DNA from: 39-52-133 sp036523795
GTDB lineage: Bacteria > Pseudomonadota > Gammaproteobacteria > Burkholderiales > Gallionellaceae
Length of the DNA: 64,000 nucleotides
NCBI GenBank assembly: GCA_036523795.1
Contig: DATDDN010000055.1
Coordinates: 6,420-70,419, forward strand
Reading direction: 5' to 3'
The translations under genes and the position numbers were made by a program. This document shows positions 41,910-51,985 of this stretch, in pieces. Each line of letters begins with the position of its first letter. Positions within the stretch are counted from its first letter, which is position 1. The notes below the pieces were generated by a model. The model saw only the letters and a program-made list of their open reading frames with translations, was not told the origin of the DNA and made no database searches.

Positions 41910-42635
41910 ATGTCTGGTACTACTATGCGTGAAATGTTGGAAGCGGGCGTCCATTTCGGACACCAAACCCGTTACTGGAATCCCAAGATGGCTCCGTTCA
42001 TCTTCGGTCATCGTAACAAGATTCACATCATCAACCTGGAAAAAACTGTTCCCATGTTCAACGATGCGCTGAAGTTCGTGCGCAAGTTGGCATCCGGCAA
42101 GGGCAACATCCTGTTCGTGGCCACCAAGCGTCAGGCTCGCGAAATCATCAAGGAAGAAGCGGTTCGCGCAGGCTGCCCGTATGTGGATTACCGTTGGCTG
42201 GGCGGCATGCTCACCAACTTCAAGACCGTGCAACTGTCCATCAAGCGTCTGAAAGAGCTGGAAGCCATGATGAATGACGGCAGCATGGAGAAGTTTTCCA
42301 AGAAGGAAGCGCTGATGATGAAGCGCGAGCTGGAAAAACTCGAGCGCAGCCTGGGCGGCATCAAGGACATGGAAGGCCTGCCTTCTGCCATTTTCGTAAT
42401 CGATGTGGGCTACCAGAAGGGTACCATCACCGAAGCCCAGAAACTGGGTATCCCGGTGATCGGCATCGTTGATACCAACCACTCTCCGCTGGGTGTGGAT
42501 TACGTCGTTCCTGGCAACGACGACTCCAGTCAGGCTATTCGCCTGTACGCACGCGGTGTGGCTGATGCGGTGTTGGAAGGCCGCGCCCAGTCTCTCGCTG
42601 ACGTCGTGGCACACGTCGAAGAGCGAGCAGCGTAA
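41910..42635 (+). CDS. rpsB: 30S ribosomal protein S2
   Basis: 241 residues from the ATG at 41910 (GGAG 7 nt upstream). Begins MSGTTMREMLEAGVHFGHQ, with the FIFGHRNKIHIINLEKT and DYRWLGGMLTNFKT motifs. Longer upstream open frame is leader RNA. First gene of the rpsB-tsf-pyrH-frr cluster. Confidence 0.97.
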   Translation: MSGTTMREMLEAGVHFGHQTRYWNPKMAPFIFGHRNKIHIINLEKTVPMFNDALKFVRKLASGKGNILFVATKRQAREIIKEEAVRAGCPYVDYRWLGGMLTNFKTVQLSIKRLKELEAMMNDGSMEKFSKKEALMMKRELEKLERSLGGIKDMEGLPSAIFVIDVGYQKGTITEAQKLGIPVIGIVDTNHSPLGVDYVVPGNDDSSQAIRLYARGVADAVLEGRAQSLADVVAHVEERAA

Positions 42636-42652
42636 GCGCCCTCTCCGACACG

Positions 42653-42676
42653 AAGGGGCGCAAGCCCCTTTTTTTT
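42653..42676 (+). terminator. Terminator/attenuator between rpsB and tsf
   Basis: AAGGGGC (42653-42659) / GCCCCTT (42664-42670), GCAA loop, T8. As in E. coli, partial termination here would lower tsf relative to rpsB. Confidence 0.85.
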
Positions 42677-42703
42677 AGATCAAGTTTTGTAAAGGAGTGC
42701 AGC

Positions 42704-43597
42704 ATGGCAGAAATTTCGGCATCTATGGTTAAGGAACTGCGCGAGGCAACCGGCCTCGGCATGATGGAATGCAAGAAGGCGCTGGTGGAAACCAATGGCG
42801 ACTTCAAGGCGGCAGAAGAGTTGCTGCGTATCAAGAGCGGTGCGAAGGCCAGCAAGGCCTCTTCCCGTATTGCGGCTGAAGGCGTGATCAGCTCCTTCGT
42901 GACACCCGATGGCAAGATCGGTACAGTGGTGGAAGTAAACTGCGAAACCGACTTTGTGGCCAAGAGCGATGACTTCATTGCCTTCGCCCGGAACGTCGCT
43001 GAAACCGTGGCCAAGAATGATCCGGCCGACGTGGCTGCGCTGGCGGACATGGCACTGGTGAATGGCACTGGCACGATCGAAGAAGCGCGCAAGGCGCTGG
43101 TGATGAAGCTGGGTGAGAACGTGGCGATCCGCCGCTTCGTTCGTTATGCCACATCCGGCAAGCTTGCCAGCTACCTGCACGGCAGCAAGATCGGCGTGCT
43201 GATCGATTTCACTGGCGAAGACACCCTGGGCAAGGATATTGCGATGCACATTGCGGCCAGCAAGCCGAAATCCATCGATGCTTCCGGCGTAAGCCAGGAG
43301 GAAATTGCCACCGAGCGCCGCATTGCAACCGAAAAGGCCCGTGAAGCCGGCAAGCCGGAAGCCATGCTGGACAAGATTGCAGAAGGTTCCGTGCAGAAAT
43401 TCCTGAAGGAAGTGACTCTGATGGGCCAGGTGTTCGTCAAGGCCGAAGACGGCAAACAGACCATCGAGCAATTGCTGAAGAGCAAGGGTGCGACTGTGAA
43501 GGCCTTCCAGATGTTCATCGTGGGCGAGGGCATTGAGAAGAAGGTTGAAGATTACGCAGCAGAAGTTGCTGCAGCCGCTGCCGCAATCAAGGGGTAA
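42704..43597 (+). CDS. tsf: Elongation factor Ts
   Basis: Nucleotide exchange factor for EF-Tu; 297 residues. N-terminal UBA domain (SASMVKELREATGLGMMECKKAL), core with VVEVNCETDFVAKSDDF, coiled-coil and C-terminal module (LLKSKGATVKAFQMFIVGEG). RBS AAAGGAG. Confidence 0.98.
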   Translation: MAEISASMVKELREATGLGMMECKKALVETNGDFKAAEELLRIKSGAKASKASSRIAAEGVISSFVTPDGKIGTVVEVNCETDFVAKSDDFIAFARNVAETVAKNDPADVAALADMALVNGTGTIEEARKALVMKLGENVAIRRFVRYATSGKLASYLHGSKIGVLIDFTGEDTLGKDIAMHIAASKPKSIDASGVSQEEIATERRIATEKAREAGKPEAMLDKIAEGSVQKFLKEVTLMGQVFVKAEDGKQTIEQLLKSKGATVKAFQMFIVGEGIEKKVEDYAAEVAAAAAAIKG

Positions 43598-43600
43598 TTC

Positions 43601-44323
43601 ATGACCACAGCCACCGCATACAAACGCATTCTGCTGAAACTCTCCGGTGAAGCCCTGATGGGCGAAGACAGCTACGGCATCAACCGTGGCGTGATCGAGC
43701 GCATCGTGCAGGAGATTGCCGGAGTGACCGCGCTGGGCGTGCAGGTGGCGATTGTGATTGGCGGTGGCAACATTTTCCGCGGCGTGGCTCCTGCGGCGGC
43801 CGGCATGGACAGGGCGACAGCAGACTATATGGGCATGCTGGCGACCGTCATGAATGCCATGGCACTGCAGGATGCCATGAAGCGGGGCGGGGTGGATTGC
43901 CGCGTGCAATCCGCGCTCAATCTGGAGCAGGTGGCCGAGCCGTTCATTCGCGGCAAGGCGCTGCGCTATCTGGAAGAAGGCAAAGTGGTTATTTTTGGTG
44001 CCGGCACCGGCAACCCTTTCTTCACCACCGATACGGCTGCGGCCCTGCGTGGCGTGGAAATGGATGCGCAAGTGGTGATCAAGGCAACTAAGGTGGATGG
44101 CGTATATACGGCCGATCCCAAGAAGGACAAAACCGCAACGCGGTACGATAAATTGAGTTTCAATGAGGCAATTTCCAGGAATCTGCAGGTGATGGATGCA
44201 ACTGCGTTGACGCTGTGCCGCGACCAGAATCTGCCCATCATTGTCTGCAGCATATTCAAGGATGGCGCATTGAAACGTGTAGTGCTGGGCCAGGAAGAGG
44301 GTACCCTGGTCGGCGGAAATTGA
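43601..44323 (+). CDS. pyrH: Uridylate kinase
   Basis: Phosphorylates UMP to UDP. 240 residues of the amino acid kinase fold: KRILLKLSGEALMG, VIGGGNIFRG, GAGTGNPFFTTDTAA and the KVDGVYTADPKKD segment. Follows tsf after 3 bp; its 3' end is 14 nt from the frr start. Confidence 0.98.
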   Translation: MTTATAYKRILLKLSGEALMGEDSYGINRGVIERIVQEIAGVTALGVQVAIVIGGGNIFRGVAPAAAGMDRATADYMGMLATVMNAMALQDAMKRGGVDCRVQSALNLEQVAEPFIRGKALRYLEEGKVVIFGAGTGNPFFTTDTAAALRGVEMDAQVVIKATKVDGVYTADPKKDKTATRYDKLSFNEAISRNLQVMDATALTLCRDQNLPIIVCSIFKDGALKRVVLGQEEGTLVGGN

Positions 44324-44337
44324 ATGGAGCCAACGTG

Positions 44338-44895
44338 ATGATTCCCGAGATCAAGAAAAACGTAGAGCAGAAAATGAACAAGACGCTGGAGACGCTGAAG
44401 GCGGATTTCGGCAAGGTTCGGACCGGTCGTGCTCACACCGGCATTCTCGATCACGTCATGGTGGACTACTACGGTAATCCCACCCTGGTCAACCAGGTGG
44501 CCAACGTGACGCTGATCGACGCGCGCACCATAGGCGTGCAGCCATGGGAAAAGAACATGGTGGCGCCGGTCGAGAAGGCCATCCGTGACGCAGATCTGGG
44601 CCTGAATCCCTCGACCAACGGCGACGTGATTCGTGTGCCGATGCCAATGCTGACCGAAGAGCGTCGTCGCGACCTGATCAAGGTGGTACGCGGCGAAGCC
44701 GAGAATGCGAAGGTTGCAGTGCGCAACATACGCCGCGAAGCCAACGAGCAATTGAAGAAATCGCTCAAGGAAAAGACGATCAGCGAGGACGACGAGCGTC
44801 GCGCCCAGGACGAGGTGCAGAAATTCACCGACCGCTTCGTGCAGGAAATCGACAAGGCATTGCATGCCAAAGAAGCGGACCTGATGGCTGTTTAA
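44338..44895 (+). CDS. frr: Ribosome recycling factor
   Basis: 185 residues; releases ribosomes from mRNA after termination together with EF-G. Contains KTLETLKADFGKVRTGRAH, the DLIKVVRGEAENAKVAVRNIRR helix region and the usual C-terminal helix. GGAG 8-9 nt before the ATG at 44338. Confidence 0.98.
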   Translation: MIPEIKKNVEQKMNKTLETLKADFGKVRTGRAHTGILDHVMVDYYGNPTLVNQVANVTLIDARTIGVQPWEKNMVAPVEKAIRDADLGLNPSTNGDVIRVPMPMLTEERRRDLIKVVRGEAENAKVAVRNIRREANEQLKKSLKEKTISEDDERRAQDEVQKFTDRFVQEIDKALHAKEADLMAV

Positions 44896-44961
44896 GCACA
44901 GGTTGTCCGGCACAGCGCCATGGATAGTCTCCGATTGATCCTCGTGGGGGTATAGAGTCAA

Positions 44962-45717
44962 GTGGCGTTATTCCAGAGTTCTACGCGTACCATTCCCGAA
45001 GCATCCCAGGTGCCACATCATATCGCCATCATCATGGATGGCAACGGCCGCTGGGCCAAACAGCGCTTCCTGCCACGCGTTGCAGGACACCAGCGCGGGG
45101 TGGAGTCACTGCGCGAGGTGGTCAAGCGCTGTCTTGGTATGGGAGTGGAATACTTGACCGTATTTGCCTTCAGCAGCGAAAACTGGCGCCGTCCGGCGGA
45201 CGAAGTGTCCTTCCTTATGCAGCTGTTCATCAAGATGCTGCAGCGTGAAGTCAGCAGGCTGCATGAGAACAATGTCCGCCTCAAGATCATCGGCGACCGC
45301 AGCCGGTTTGATGCACTGCTCAATGAACATATCCTCGCAGCAGAGCAACTCACAGCCAACAATACGGGCCTCACCCTTACCATTGCCGCCAACTACGGTG
45401 GACGTTGGGACATCATGCAGGCGGTGCAGGCCATGTGTGCAGAGCATCCTGAGCGCATGGGCCACTTCAGCGAGACAGACCTGGAACCCTATCTGTCCAT
45501 GAACTATGCGCCCGAGCCGGACTTGTTCATCCGCACCGGCGGCGAACAGCGCATCAGCAACTTCCTGTTGTGGCAACTGGCCTATACCGAACTCTACTTC
45601 ACGGATACGCTGTGGCCCGCTTTCGACAGCGCCGCATTTGACTCCGCAATTCAATCATTTCAAAAGCGCGAGCGCCGCTTTGGCCGCACCAGCGACCAGC
45701 TCGTGGCAGATCAATAA
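44962..45717 (+). CDS. uppS: Undecaprenyl diphosphate synthase
   Basis: cis-Prenyltransferase making the C55 lipid carrier for peptidoglycan. 251 residues from a GTG start at 44962. Catalytic HHIAIIMDGNGRWAK with Asp26; later the conserved PEPDLFIRTGGEQRISNFLLWQ motif (quoted whole, in the C-terminal third). First of the envelope-lipid genes after frr. Confidence 0.96.
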   Translation: MALFQSSTRTIPEASQVPHHIAIIMDGNGRWAKQRFLPRVAGHQRGVESLREVVKRCLGMGVEYLTVFAFSSENWRRPADEVSFLMQLFIKMLQREVSRLHENNVRLKIIGDRSRFDALLNEHILAAEQLTANNTGLTLTIAANYGGRWDIMQAVQAMCAEHPERMGHFSETDLEPYLSMNYAPEPDLFIRTGGEQRISNFLLWQLAYTELYFTDTLWPAFDSAAFDSAIQSFQKRERRFGRTSDQLVADQ

Positions 45718-45734
45718 TTCTCAGGACCTTGCCC

Positions 45735-46559
45735 ATGCTTAAAGAACGCGTGATTACTGCCGTCATCCTATTGCTGGTTTTTCTGGCGGCGCTGTTTTCC
45801 TTGCCCAGCCTGGCGTGGGCCGCTCTGGTGGCCTTGATGGTGATGCAGGGAGCGACCGAATGGACTCGTTTGGCGCAATTGCGCGGGCCGTTTGCCACTG
45901 CATACTGGGTGGGCACCTTGCTCGCCTTTATAGTCCTGATCTGGATGTCAACCACACTGTCTCCGCACCAGCAGCTGTTGCCACAACTGATCATTTACGG
46001 TCTGTCTATCGCGTTCTGGGTGTTGCTGGTACCAGCCTGGTTGATGATAGGGTGGCAGCCCCGCAACCCCTTGTTGATGGGCGCGGTGGGCTGGCTGGTC
46101 CTGCTGCCGACGGGGCTGGCGATGCTGGATTTGCGTGCAGAAAATCCCTGGTGGCTGCTGGGAGTGATGGGGCTGGTGTGGACGGCCGACATCTCTGCCT
46201 ATTTTGCCGGTCGCAAATTCGGCAAGAATAAACTCGCGCCCAGCATCAGCCCGGGCAAGACCTGGGAAGGCGTGATCGGTGCACTGCTTGGAGTGGGAGT
46301 GTACGTGGCGCTGGTTGTTTTGCTCGGCGGCATGTCGCGCTTCTACGGCATGCTGCCGCAGGTGATCGTGGCAGCGTGGTGGTGGGCCGGGTTGGCCATT
46401 ATTGGCGACCTGTTCGAGTCGGCGGTGAAACGCCAGGCCGGAGTCAAGGACAGCGGCGCCTTGCTGCCCGGTCATGGCGGCCTGCTGGATCGCATTGATG
46501 CGCTGACGCCGACCTTGCCGCTGGCTGCGCTGGCATTGATCCTGCAACGAATGGTATGA
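45735..46559 (+). CDS. cdsA: Phosphatidate cytidylyltransferase
   Basis: Makes CDP-diacylglycerol from phosphatidic acid and CTP. 274 residues with about eight membrane helices; the CDS signature near the C-terminus (SISPGKTWEGVIGA ... DLFESAVKRQAGVKDSG, LLPGHGGLLDRID) is complete. Start chosen at the ATG 45735 (AGGA about 10 nt upstream); a TTG two codons earlier is possible. The stop overlaps dxr (ATGA). Confidence 0.95.
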   Translation: MLKERVITAVILLLVFLAALFSLPSLAWAALVALMVMQGATEWTRLAQLRGPFATAYWVGTLLAFIVLIWMSTTLSPHQQLLPQLIIYGLSIAFWVLLVPAWLMIGWQPRNPLLMGAVGWLVLLPTGLAMLDLRAENPWWLLGVMGLVWTADISAYFAGRKFGKNKLAPSISPGKTWEGVIGALLGVGVYVALVVLLGGMSRFYGMLPQVIVAAWWWAGLAIIGDLFESAVKRQAGVKDSGALLPGHGGLLDRIDALTPTLPLAALALILQRMV

Positions 46560-47749
46560 GCAAGATGAACAACAATCTCATGCGCCTGACCGTGTTGGGC
46601 AGCACAGGCAGCATAGGCACCAGCACGCTGGATGTGGTGGCGCGCCACCCTGACCGTTACCAGGTTGTAGCCCTGACTGCGTTTCGTCAGGATGAACTGC
46701 TGTTTGAGCAATGCAAGCGCTTCGCGCCACGTTATGCCGTGTTGCTGGACGAAAGTGCGGCTGAACGACTGAGCAAACAGGTTGCGCGCGCCGGGCTTGA
46801 AGTGCAGGTATTGTGCGGTGTGGAGGCGCTGGAAAGAGTGTCCTCCCTGCCCGAGGTGGACGCAGTGATGGCTGCCATTGTCGGTGCTGCCGGTTTGCGC
46901 CCGACACTGGCGGCTGCCCGTACGGGCAAAAAAGTGTTGCTGGCCAACAAGGAAACCCTGGTGATGACGGGCCGCATCTTCATGGATGCGGTGCGCCAGC
47001 ATGGCGCCACGCTGCTGCCCATCGACAGCGAACACAACGCCATTTTCCAGGCACTGCCACATGACTATCAGGGCAAACTGTCCACCAGCGGGGTCAGCAA
47101 GATTCTGCTTACCGCCTCGGGCGGGCCGTTCCGCAACACGCCACTGTCGGAGCTGCAGGCAGTGACGCCTGAGCAGGCCTGTGCCCATCCCAACTGGGTG
47201 ATGGGACGCAAGATTTCCGTGGACTCTGCCACCATGATGAACAAGGGACTGGAAGTAATCGAGGCGCACTGGCTGTTCAATGCTGCCGCGGATGACATCC
47301 AGGTGGTGGTGCATCCGCAGAGCGTGATTCACTCCATGGTGCAATACGTAGACGGCTCTGTGCTGGCACAGCTCGGCAATCCCGACATGCGCACGCCCAT
47401 AGCGCATGCCATGGCCTACCCGGAGCGCATCAATGCCGGCGTGGCGCCTCTGGATCTGTTCAAGGTGGCCACCCTCAATTTTGTTGCTCCGGATTTCGAG
47501 CGTTTCCCGTGCCTCTCACTGGCGTACCAGGCTCTGCGCGCAGAAGGAACCGCGCCGGCCATGCTGAATGCAGCCAATGAAGTGGCCGTGGATGCATTCC
47601 TCAACTGCGGGATTGCCTTCCTGGACATTCCACGCCTGATCGACGAGGTGCTGGCTACCCTGCCCAATGGGGCTGCCAATACGCTGGAGGATGTGCTCGC
47701 CGCTGACGCCGCGGCACGCGCTATGGCCGAGGAGTGGGTCGCGCGATGA
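46556..47749 (+). CDS. dxr: 1-deoxy-D-xylulose 5-phosphate reductoisomerase
   Basis: Second enzyme of the MEP isoprenoid pathway (DXP to MEP, NADPH). 397 residues. NADPH-binding GSTGSIG (15-21), LANKETLVM, the substrate loop LPIDSEHNAIFQ, ASGGPFR and HPNWVMGRKISVDSATMMNK motifs. Overlaps cdsA and rseP by 4 nt each, so translation is coupled. Confidence 0.98.
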   Translation: MSKMNNNLMRLTVLGSTGSIGTSTLDVVARHPDRYQVVALTAFRQDELLFEQCKRFAPRYAVLLDESAAERLSKQVARAGLEVQVLCGVEALERVSSLPEVDAVMAAIVGAAGLRPTLAAARTGKKVLLANKETLVMTGRIFMDAVRQHGATLLPIDSEHNAIFQALPHDYQGKLSTSGVSKILLTASGGPFRNTPLSELQAVTPEQACAHPNWVMGRKISVDSATMMNKGLEVIEAHWLFNAAADDIQVVVHPQSVIHSMVQYVDGSVLAQLGNPDMRTPIAHAMAYPERINAGVAPLDLFKVATLNFVAPDFERFPCLSLAYQALRAEGTAPAMLNAANEVAVDAFLNCGIAFLDIPRLIDEVLATLPNGAANTLEDVLAADAAARAMAEEWVAR

Positions 47750-49101
47750 TTACGCTCGCCGCCTTTCTCGTTGCGATCCTGGTGCTGGTGGTGCTGCATG
47801 AACTCGGGCATCTCCTGGTAGCGCGCTGGTGCAACGTCAAGGTACTGCGATTCTCGGTCGGCTTCGGCAAGGTGCTGTATAGCAAACGCTTTGCTGGCGG
47901 GGAGACCGAGTGGGTGATTTCTGCGGTTCCGCTGGGCGGATACGTCAAGATGCTGGATGAGCGCGAAGGCGAGGTGCCTGTGGATGAGCTGCCGCGCGCC
48001 TTCAACCGCCAGCCGGTGCTGCGGCGCATGGCCATCGTAGTGGCCGGGCCGCTGTCAAATCTGCTGTTGGCGATTGTGCTGTACTGGGGTCTCTTTGTAC
48101 ACGGCGTGCCCGGCCTGAAACCGAAACTGGGCGAGGTTGCGCCCGCCACCCCAGCTGCCGTCGCGCAATTGCAGGCGCAACAGAGCATACTCAGTGTCAA
48201 TGGCCTCGCCACACCGAGCTGGGATGACGTGCGCTGGGCACTGCTGGATCTGGTGTTGCAGGGGAAATCCGCAGTCCTGGAGGTGCAGGACGTGCAGGGT
48301 GAAATTCGGCACAGGGAGCTTAGCCTGGGGTCGCTATCGGCGAGGGACCTGGACAGCGACTTCATGAAGAAGCTTGGCCTGCGACCCTATCAGCCGCCGA
48401 TTTATGCCGTGATAGGCGAGCTGTTGCCGGGGAACGTGGCGCAACAGGCCGGGCTGAAATCGGGAGATGTGATCCGCCGCGTTGATGGGCAGCCGATCGA
48501 GTACTGGGACGAATTCGTTGTCCAGATTCGCAGCCACCCGGCCAAGCCCTTGCAGCTGGAAATCCTGCGAGAGGGAAGCAGCCTGACGCTGCAGCTCACA
48601 CCGCTTGCCAGCCTGGAAAATGGCGTGCAAGTCGGCAAGATAGGCGCCGGGCCGAAGATCGACCAGCAGGCATTTGATGCCATGCTCACGGAGGTACGCT
48701 ATCCAGTTGGGGAAGGGCTCTCCGAAGCAGTCCGCAAGACCTGGGAAACCAGCCGCGTCAGCCTGCAAATGATAGGCCGCATGATTGTCGGACAGGTCTC
48801 TCTCAAAAACATCAGCGGCCCGATTGCCATTGCAGACTATGCAGGACAGTCCGCGCAACAGGGTATCGGCGCCTATATTGCCTTTCTGGCATTCATCAGC
48901 CTCAGCCTCGGCGTCCTGAATTTGCTGCCTATTCCTTTATTGGATGGCGGTCATTTACTGTATTATATGGCCGAGATGATCAAGGGCAGTCCGGTGTCGG
49001 ACAAGCTTTGGGAAGCAGGGCAGAACGTCGGCATAGCACTCTTGATTACCATCATGGCGATTGCGTTGTTCAACGACATCAGCCAGCGGATTTTGGGTTA
49101 A
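47746..49101 (+). CDS. rseP: Site-2 protease RseP
   Basis: Inner-membrane zinc protease that cleaves anti-sigma factor RseA and remnant signal peptides. 451 residues from the ATG at 47746, overlapping the dxr stop. HELGH (18-22) in TM1, two periplasmic PDZ domains (about 115-300), LLPIPLLDGGHLL carrying the third zinc ligand. Sits just before bamA, whose assembly stress the RseP/sigma-E system senses. Confidence 0.97.
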   Translation: MITLAAFLVAILVLVVLHELGHLLVARWCNVKVLRFSVGFGKVLYSKRFAGGETEWVISAVPLGGYVKMLDEREGEVPVDELPRAFNRQPVLRRMAIVVAGPLSNLLLAIVLYWGLFVHGVPGLKPKLGEVAPATPAAVAQLQAQQSILSVNGLATPSWDDVRWALLDLVLQGKSAVLEVQDVQGEIRHRELSLGSLSARDLDSDFMKKLGLRPYQPPIYAVIGELLPGNVAQQAGLKSGDVIRRVDGQPIEYWDEFVVQIRSHPAKPLQLEILREGSSLTLQLTPLASLENGVQVGKIGAGPKIDQQAFDAMLTEVRYPVGEGLSEAVRKTWETSRVSLQMIGRMIVGQVSLKNISGPIAIADYAGQSAQQGIGAYIAFLAFISLSLGVLNLLPIPLLDGGHLLYYMAEMIKGSPVSDKLWEAGQNVGIALLITIMAIALFNDISQRILG

Positions 49102-49107
49102 ATCATA

Positions 49108-51390
49108 ATGAAATTGAAAAAATTGGCGGGACTTATCCCGCTTTTGTTTGCCACTTCGGCAGCGGCAATGGAGCCGTTTGTCGTGAAGGATATCAGGGTC
49201 GAAGGAATCCAGCGCACTGAGGCAGGCACCGTTTTCAGCTATCTGCCGGTTAAGGTGGGTGACACGCTGAATGACGAACAGGCTGCAGCAGCTTTGCGCG
49301 CCTTGTTCGCTACCGGTTTTTTCAAGGATGTGCGCCTCGAGGTGGAGCAGGGCGTGCTGGTGGTCATTGTGCGTGAACGTCCCTCCATCGCCAGTATCGA
49401 GATCAATGGCGTCAAGGAGTTCCCCAAGGATCAGATGCGCGACAACCTGAAATATGTGGGTCTGGCCGAAGGACGCATTTTTGACAAGGGGATGCTGGAA
49501 AAATCCGAGAATGAGCTGAAGCGTCAGTATGTCGCGCGCGGCAAATATGGTGTGTCGGTGAAGACCACTGTGACTGAGCTCGAGCGCAATCGTGTGGCGG
49601 TGAGCTTCGATGTGGTCGAGGGCGATGTGTCCAAGATTCGCGAGATAAATATCGTCGGCAACAAAGCTTACAGTGAGAGCGAGCTGCTCGATCTGATGAA
49701 GCTGACAACCCCTACCATGTGGACATGGATTACCAGCAACGACCAGTATTCCAAGCAAAAACTGTCTGGTGATCTGGAAGTCATGCGCTCTTTCTACCTG
49801 GACAGCGGGTATCTGGAGTTTGCGGTTGACTCCACGCAAGTATCGATCTCGCCGGACAAGAAGGATATTTTCATCACCATCAACATCACGGAGGGGGCCA
49901 AGTACACGGTTTCCGACATCAAGCTGGTGGCCCCCGAGAAAATCTTGCCGCATGATGAAATGCGCAAGCTGATCGACATCAAGGTTGGCGACGTCTTCTC
50001 GCGCAAGGCCCTGACTGAAGCGCAGAAGAAAATAGCCGATCGCCTGGGTGATGACGGTTATGCCTTTGCCAACGTGAATGCGGTACCAGAAGTGGACAAG
50101 GAAAAGCATCTGGTTGCCTTTACTTTCGTGGCTGATCCCGGCCAGCGCGTATACGTGCGCCGCATTAACATCGCTGGCAACACCAAGACCCAGGACGAGG
50201 TGATCCGGCGCGAGTTCCGTCAGACCGAAGGAGCCTGGTTTGCAACCAGGAAGATCCAGAAATCCAAGCAGCGCGTGGACAAGCTGGATTATTTCAGCGA
50301 AGTCAATCTCGAAACACCACCGGTGCAGGGCACCAAGGATCAGGTGGACATCAATGTAAGCGTCAAGGAAAAGCCCACTGGCAGCTTCAACGTCGGTGCG
50401 GGCATCTCCAGCGGCGAAGGTCTGGTGCTGAGCGGTGGCATCTCCCAGAGCAACCTGTTTGGCACCGGCAAGATTCTGTCTACCCAGATCAATTCGAGCA
50501 AGATCAATCAGGTCTACTCGGTTTCCTACACCAATCCGTACTACACCGATGATGGAGTCAGCCGCGGCTTCGATATCTATAAGCGGAACCTGGATACCTC
50601 GGCCACTTCGATTACCCCTTACCAGTCCAGTACCCTGGGTGCGGGTGTGCGTTACGGCGTGCCGATCGCCGAGGACGAGCGCATCAATTACGGATTGTCT
50701 GTGGAGCGCTCCGCATTGACGGTGTTCCCTACCAGTTCGCCGGCGCTGGTTGATTACGTAAACACCTTTGGCGACACCAACAACAACCTGATGGGCAGCA
50801 TAGGCTGGACACGTGACAGCCGTGACAGCGCAATCTATACGACCGAAGGCTCCGTGCAGCGCGCGATTCTCGAAGTCGGGCTGCCGGTCTCGCCGCAGCG
50901 CTACTACAAGACCACCTACCAGCACCAGTGGTTCTATCCGGTTAGCCGCACCTTTACCTTGATGCTGAACGGCGAAGCCGGTTACGCCGAAGGTTATGAC
51001 GGACAACCCCTTCCGTTCTTCAAGAACTTCTACGCCGGCGGCGTGGGCTCGGTACGTGGCTACGAGCCCAGCTCGCTGGGACCGCGTGATATCAACAACA
51101 GTTCGATGGGCGGTAGCCAGCGCGTGGTCGGCAATGCGGAGCTGTTGTTCCCCATGCCGGGCTATGAAAAGGAACGCGCGGTACGGCTGAGTGCCTTCAT
51201 TGATGGTGGCGCGATTTATGGCCTCCCCACCCAGGTACCTGCTTCCATCGGGCCGCGTTACTCGGCTGGTCTGGCATTGACATGGATATCCCCTGTAGGC
51301 CCGCTGAAATTGAGTTATGCTAGTCCGATAAATAGCACGCCGGACGACAAGATACAGCGATTGCAGTTTACCCTCGGCACCATATTCTAG
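49108..51390 (+). CDS. bamA: Outer-membrane protein assembly factor BamA
   Basis: Core of the BAM complex inserting beta-barrels in the outer membrane. 760 residues: signal peptide (about 1-20), five POTRA domains (about 22-425), 16-stranded barrel with the conserved loop-6 VRGYEPSSLGPRD motif and final LQFTLGTIF. Follows rseP after 6 bp. Confidence 0.98.
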   Translation: MKLKKLAGLIPLLFATSAAAMEPFVVKDIRVEGIQRTEAGTVFSYLPVKVGDTLNDEQAAAALRALFATGFFKDVRLEVEQGVLVVIVRERPSIASIEINGVKEFPKDQMRDNLKYVGLAEGRIFDKGMLEKSENELKRQYVARGKYGVSVKTTVTELERNRVAVSFDVVEGDVSKIREINIVGNKAYSESELLDLMKLTTPTMWTWITSNDQYSKQKLSGDLEVMRSFYLDSGYLEFAVDSTQVSISPDKKDIFITINITEGAKYTVSDIKLVAPEKILPHDEMRKLIDIKVGDVFSRKALTEAQKKIADRLGDDGYAFANVNAVPEVDKEKHLVAFTFVADPGQRVYVRRINIAGNTKTQDEVIRREFRQTEGAWFATRKIQKSKQRVDKLDYFSEVNLETPPVQGTKDQVDINVSVKEKPTGSFNVGAGISSGEGLVLSGGISQSNLFGTGKILSTQINSSKINQVYSVSYTNPYYTDDGVSRGFDIYKRNLDTSATSITPYQSSTLGAGVRYGVPIAEDERINYGLSVERSALTVFPTSSPALVDYVNTFGDTNNNLMGSIGWTRDSRDSAIYTTEGSVQRAILEVGLPVSPQRYYKTTYQHQWFYPVSRTFTLMLNGEAGYAEGYDGQPLPFFKNFYAGGVGSVRGYEPSSLGPRDINNSSMGGSQRVVGNAELLFPMPGYEKERAVRLSAFIDGGAIYGLPTQVPASIGPRYSAGLALTWISPVGPLKLSYASPINSTPDDKIQRLQFTLGTIF

Positions 51391-51436
51391 AATATCGGAC
51401 GCATGCTGGATGATTAGTCAGGGCAAGGAGCTGAAA

Positions 51437-51973
51437 ATGAGAAATTGGATGAAGGCTACATTAGGTCTTATCTGGATAAGCACGATGACAGTCGCCTGGG
51501 CGGGCGATTTCCGGGTAGGCGTTGTGGATACGGAGCGTATCCTGCGTGAATCGGTGCCAGCCGTACAGGCGGAAAAGAAGATCGAGAAGGAATTCGCCGC
51601 ACGCGATCTGGAGATCAAGAAGATGACCAAGCAGGCGCGCGATTTGCAGGCCTATCTGGAAAAGGATGGCGTGACCCTGCTGGATGCCGAGCATCGCAGC
51701 AAGGAGCGTGAACTGGCCAATCTGAACGTGTCGCTGCAGCGCATGCAGCGCGAGTTCCGCGAGGATCTGAACCTGCGCAAGAATGAAGAGCTGGCGCTGG
51801 TGCTGGAGCGTGCCAACAAGGCGATCCAGGCCATTGCCGAGAGCGAGAAATTCGACCTCATTCTGCAGGAAGCCGTCTATCGCAACCCGAAAATTGACAT
51901 CACCGACAAGGTGCTCAAGTACCTGGCTGCTGACAAGCAACCTGCCGACAAACAGCCAGCGGACAAGCCCTGA
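51437..51973 (+). CDS. skp: Periplasmic chaperone Skp (OmpH)
   Basis: Trimeric holdase for unfolded outer-membrane proteins. 178 residues from the ATG at 51437 (AAGGAG 7 nt upstream); signal peptide ending VAWAG. VVDTERILRESVPAVQAEKKIEKEF opens the base domain, then long charged helices forming the tentacles. The tail has a small ADKQP repeat, unusual but C-terminal. Confidence 0.93.
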   Translation: MRNWMKATLGLIWISTMTVAWAGDFRVGVVDTERILRESVPAVQAEKKIEKEFAARDLEIKKMTKQARDLQAYLEKDGVTLLDAEHRSKERELANLNVSLQRMQREFREDLNLRKNEELALVLERANKAIQAIAESEKFDLILQEAVYRNPKIDITDKVLKYLAADKQPADKQPADKP

Positions 51974-51985
51974 TCTGCAAGCGAA

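Noticed and set aside
48955..51006. 683-codon open frame on the - strand opposite bamA
   Set aside because: Shadow of a confident gene; composition unlike any protein family.
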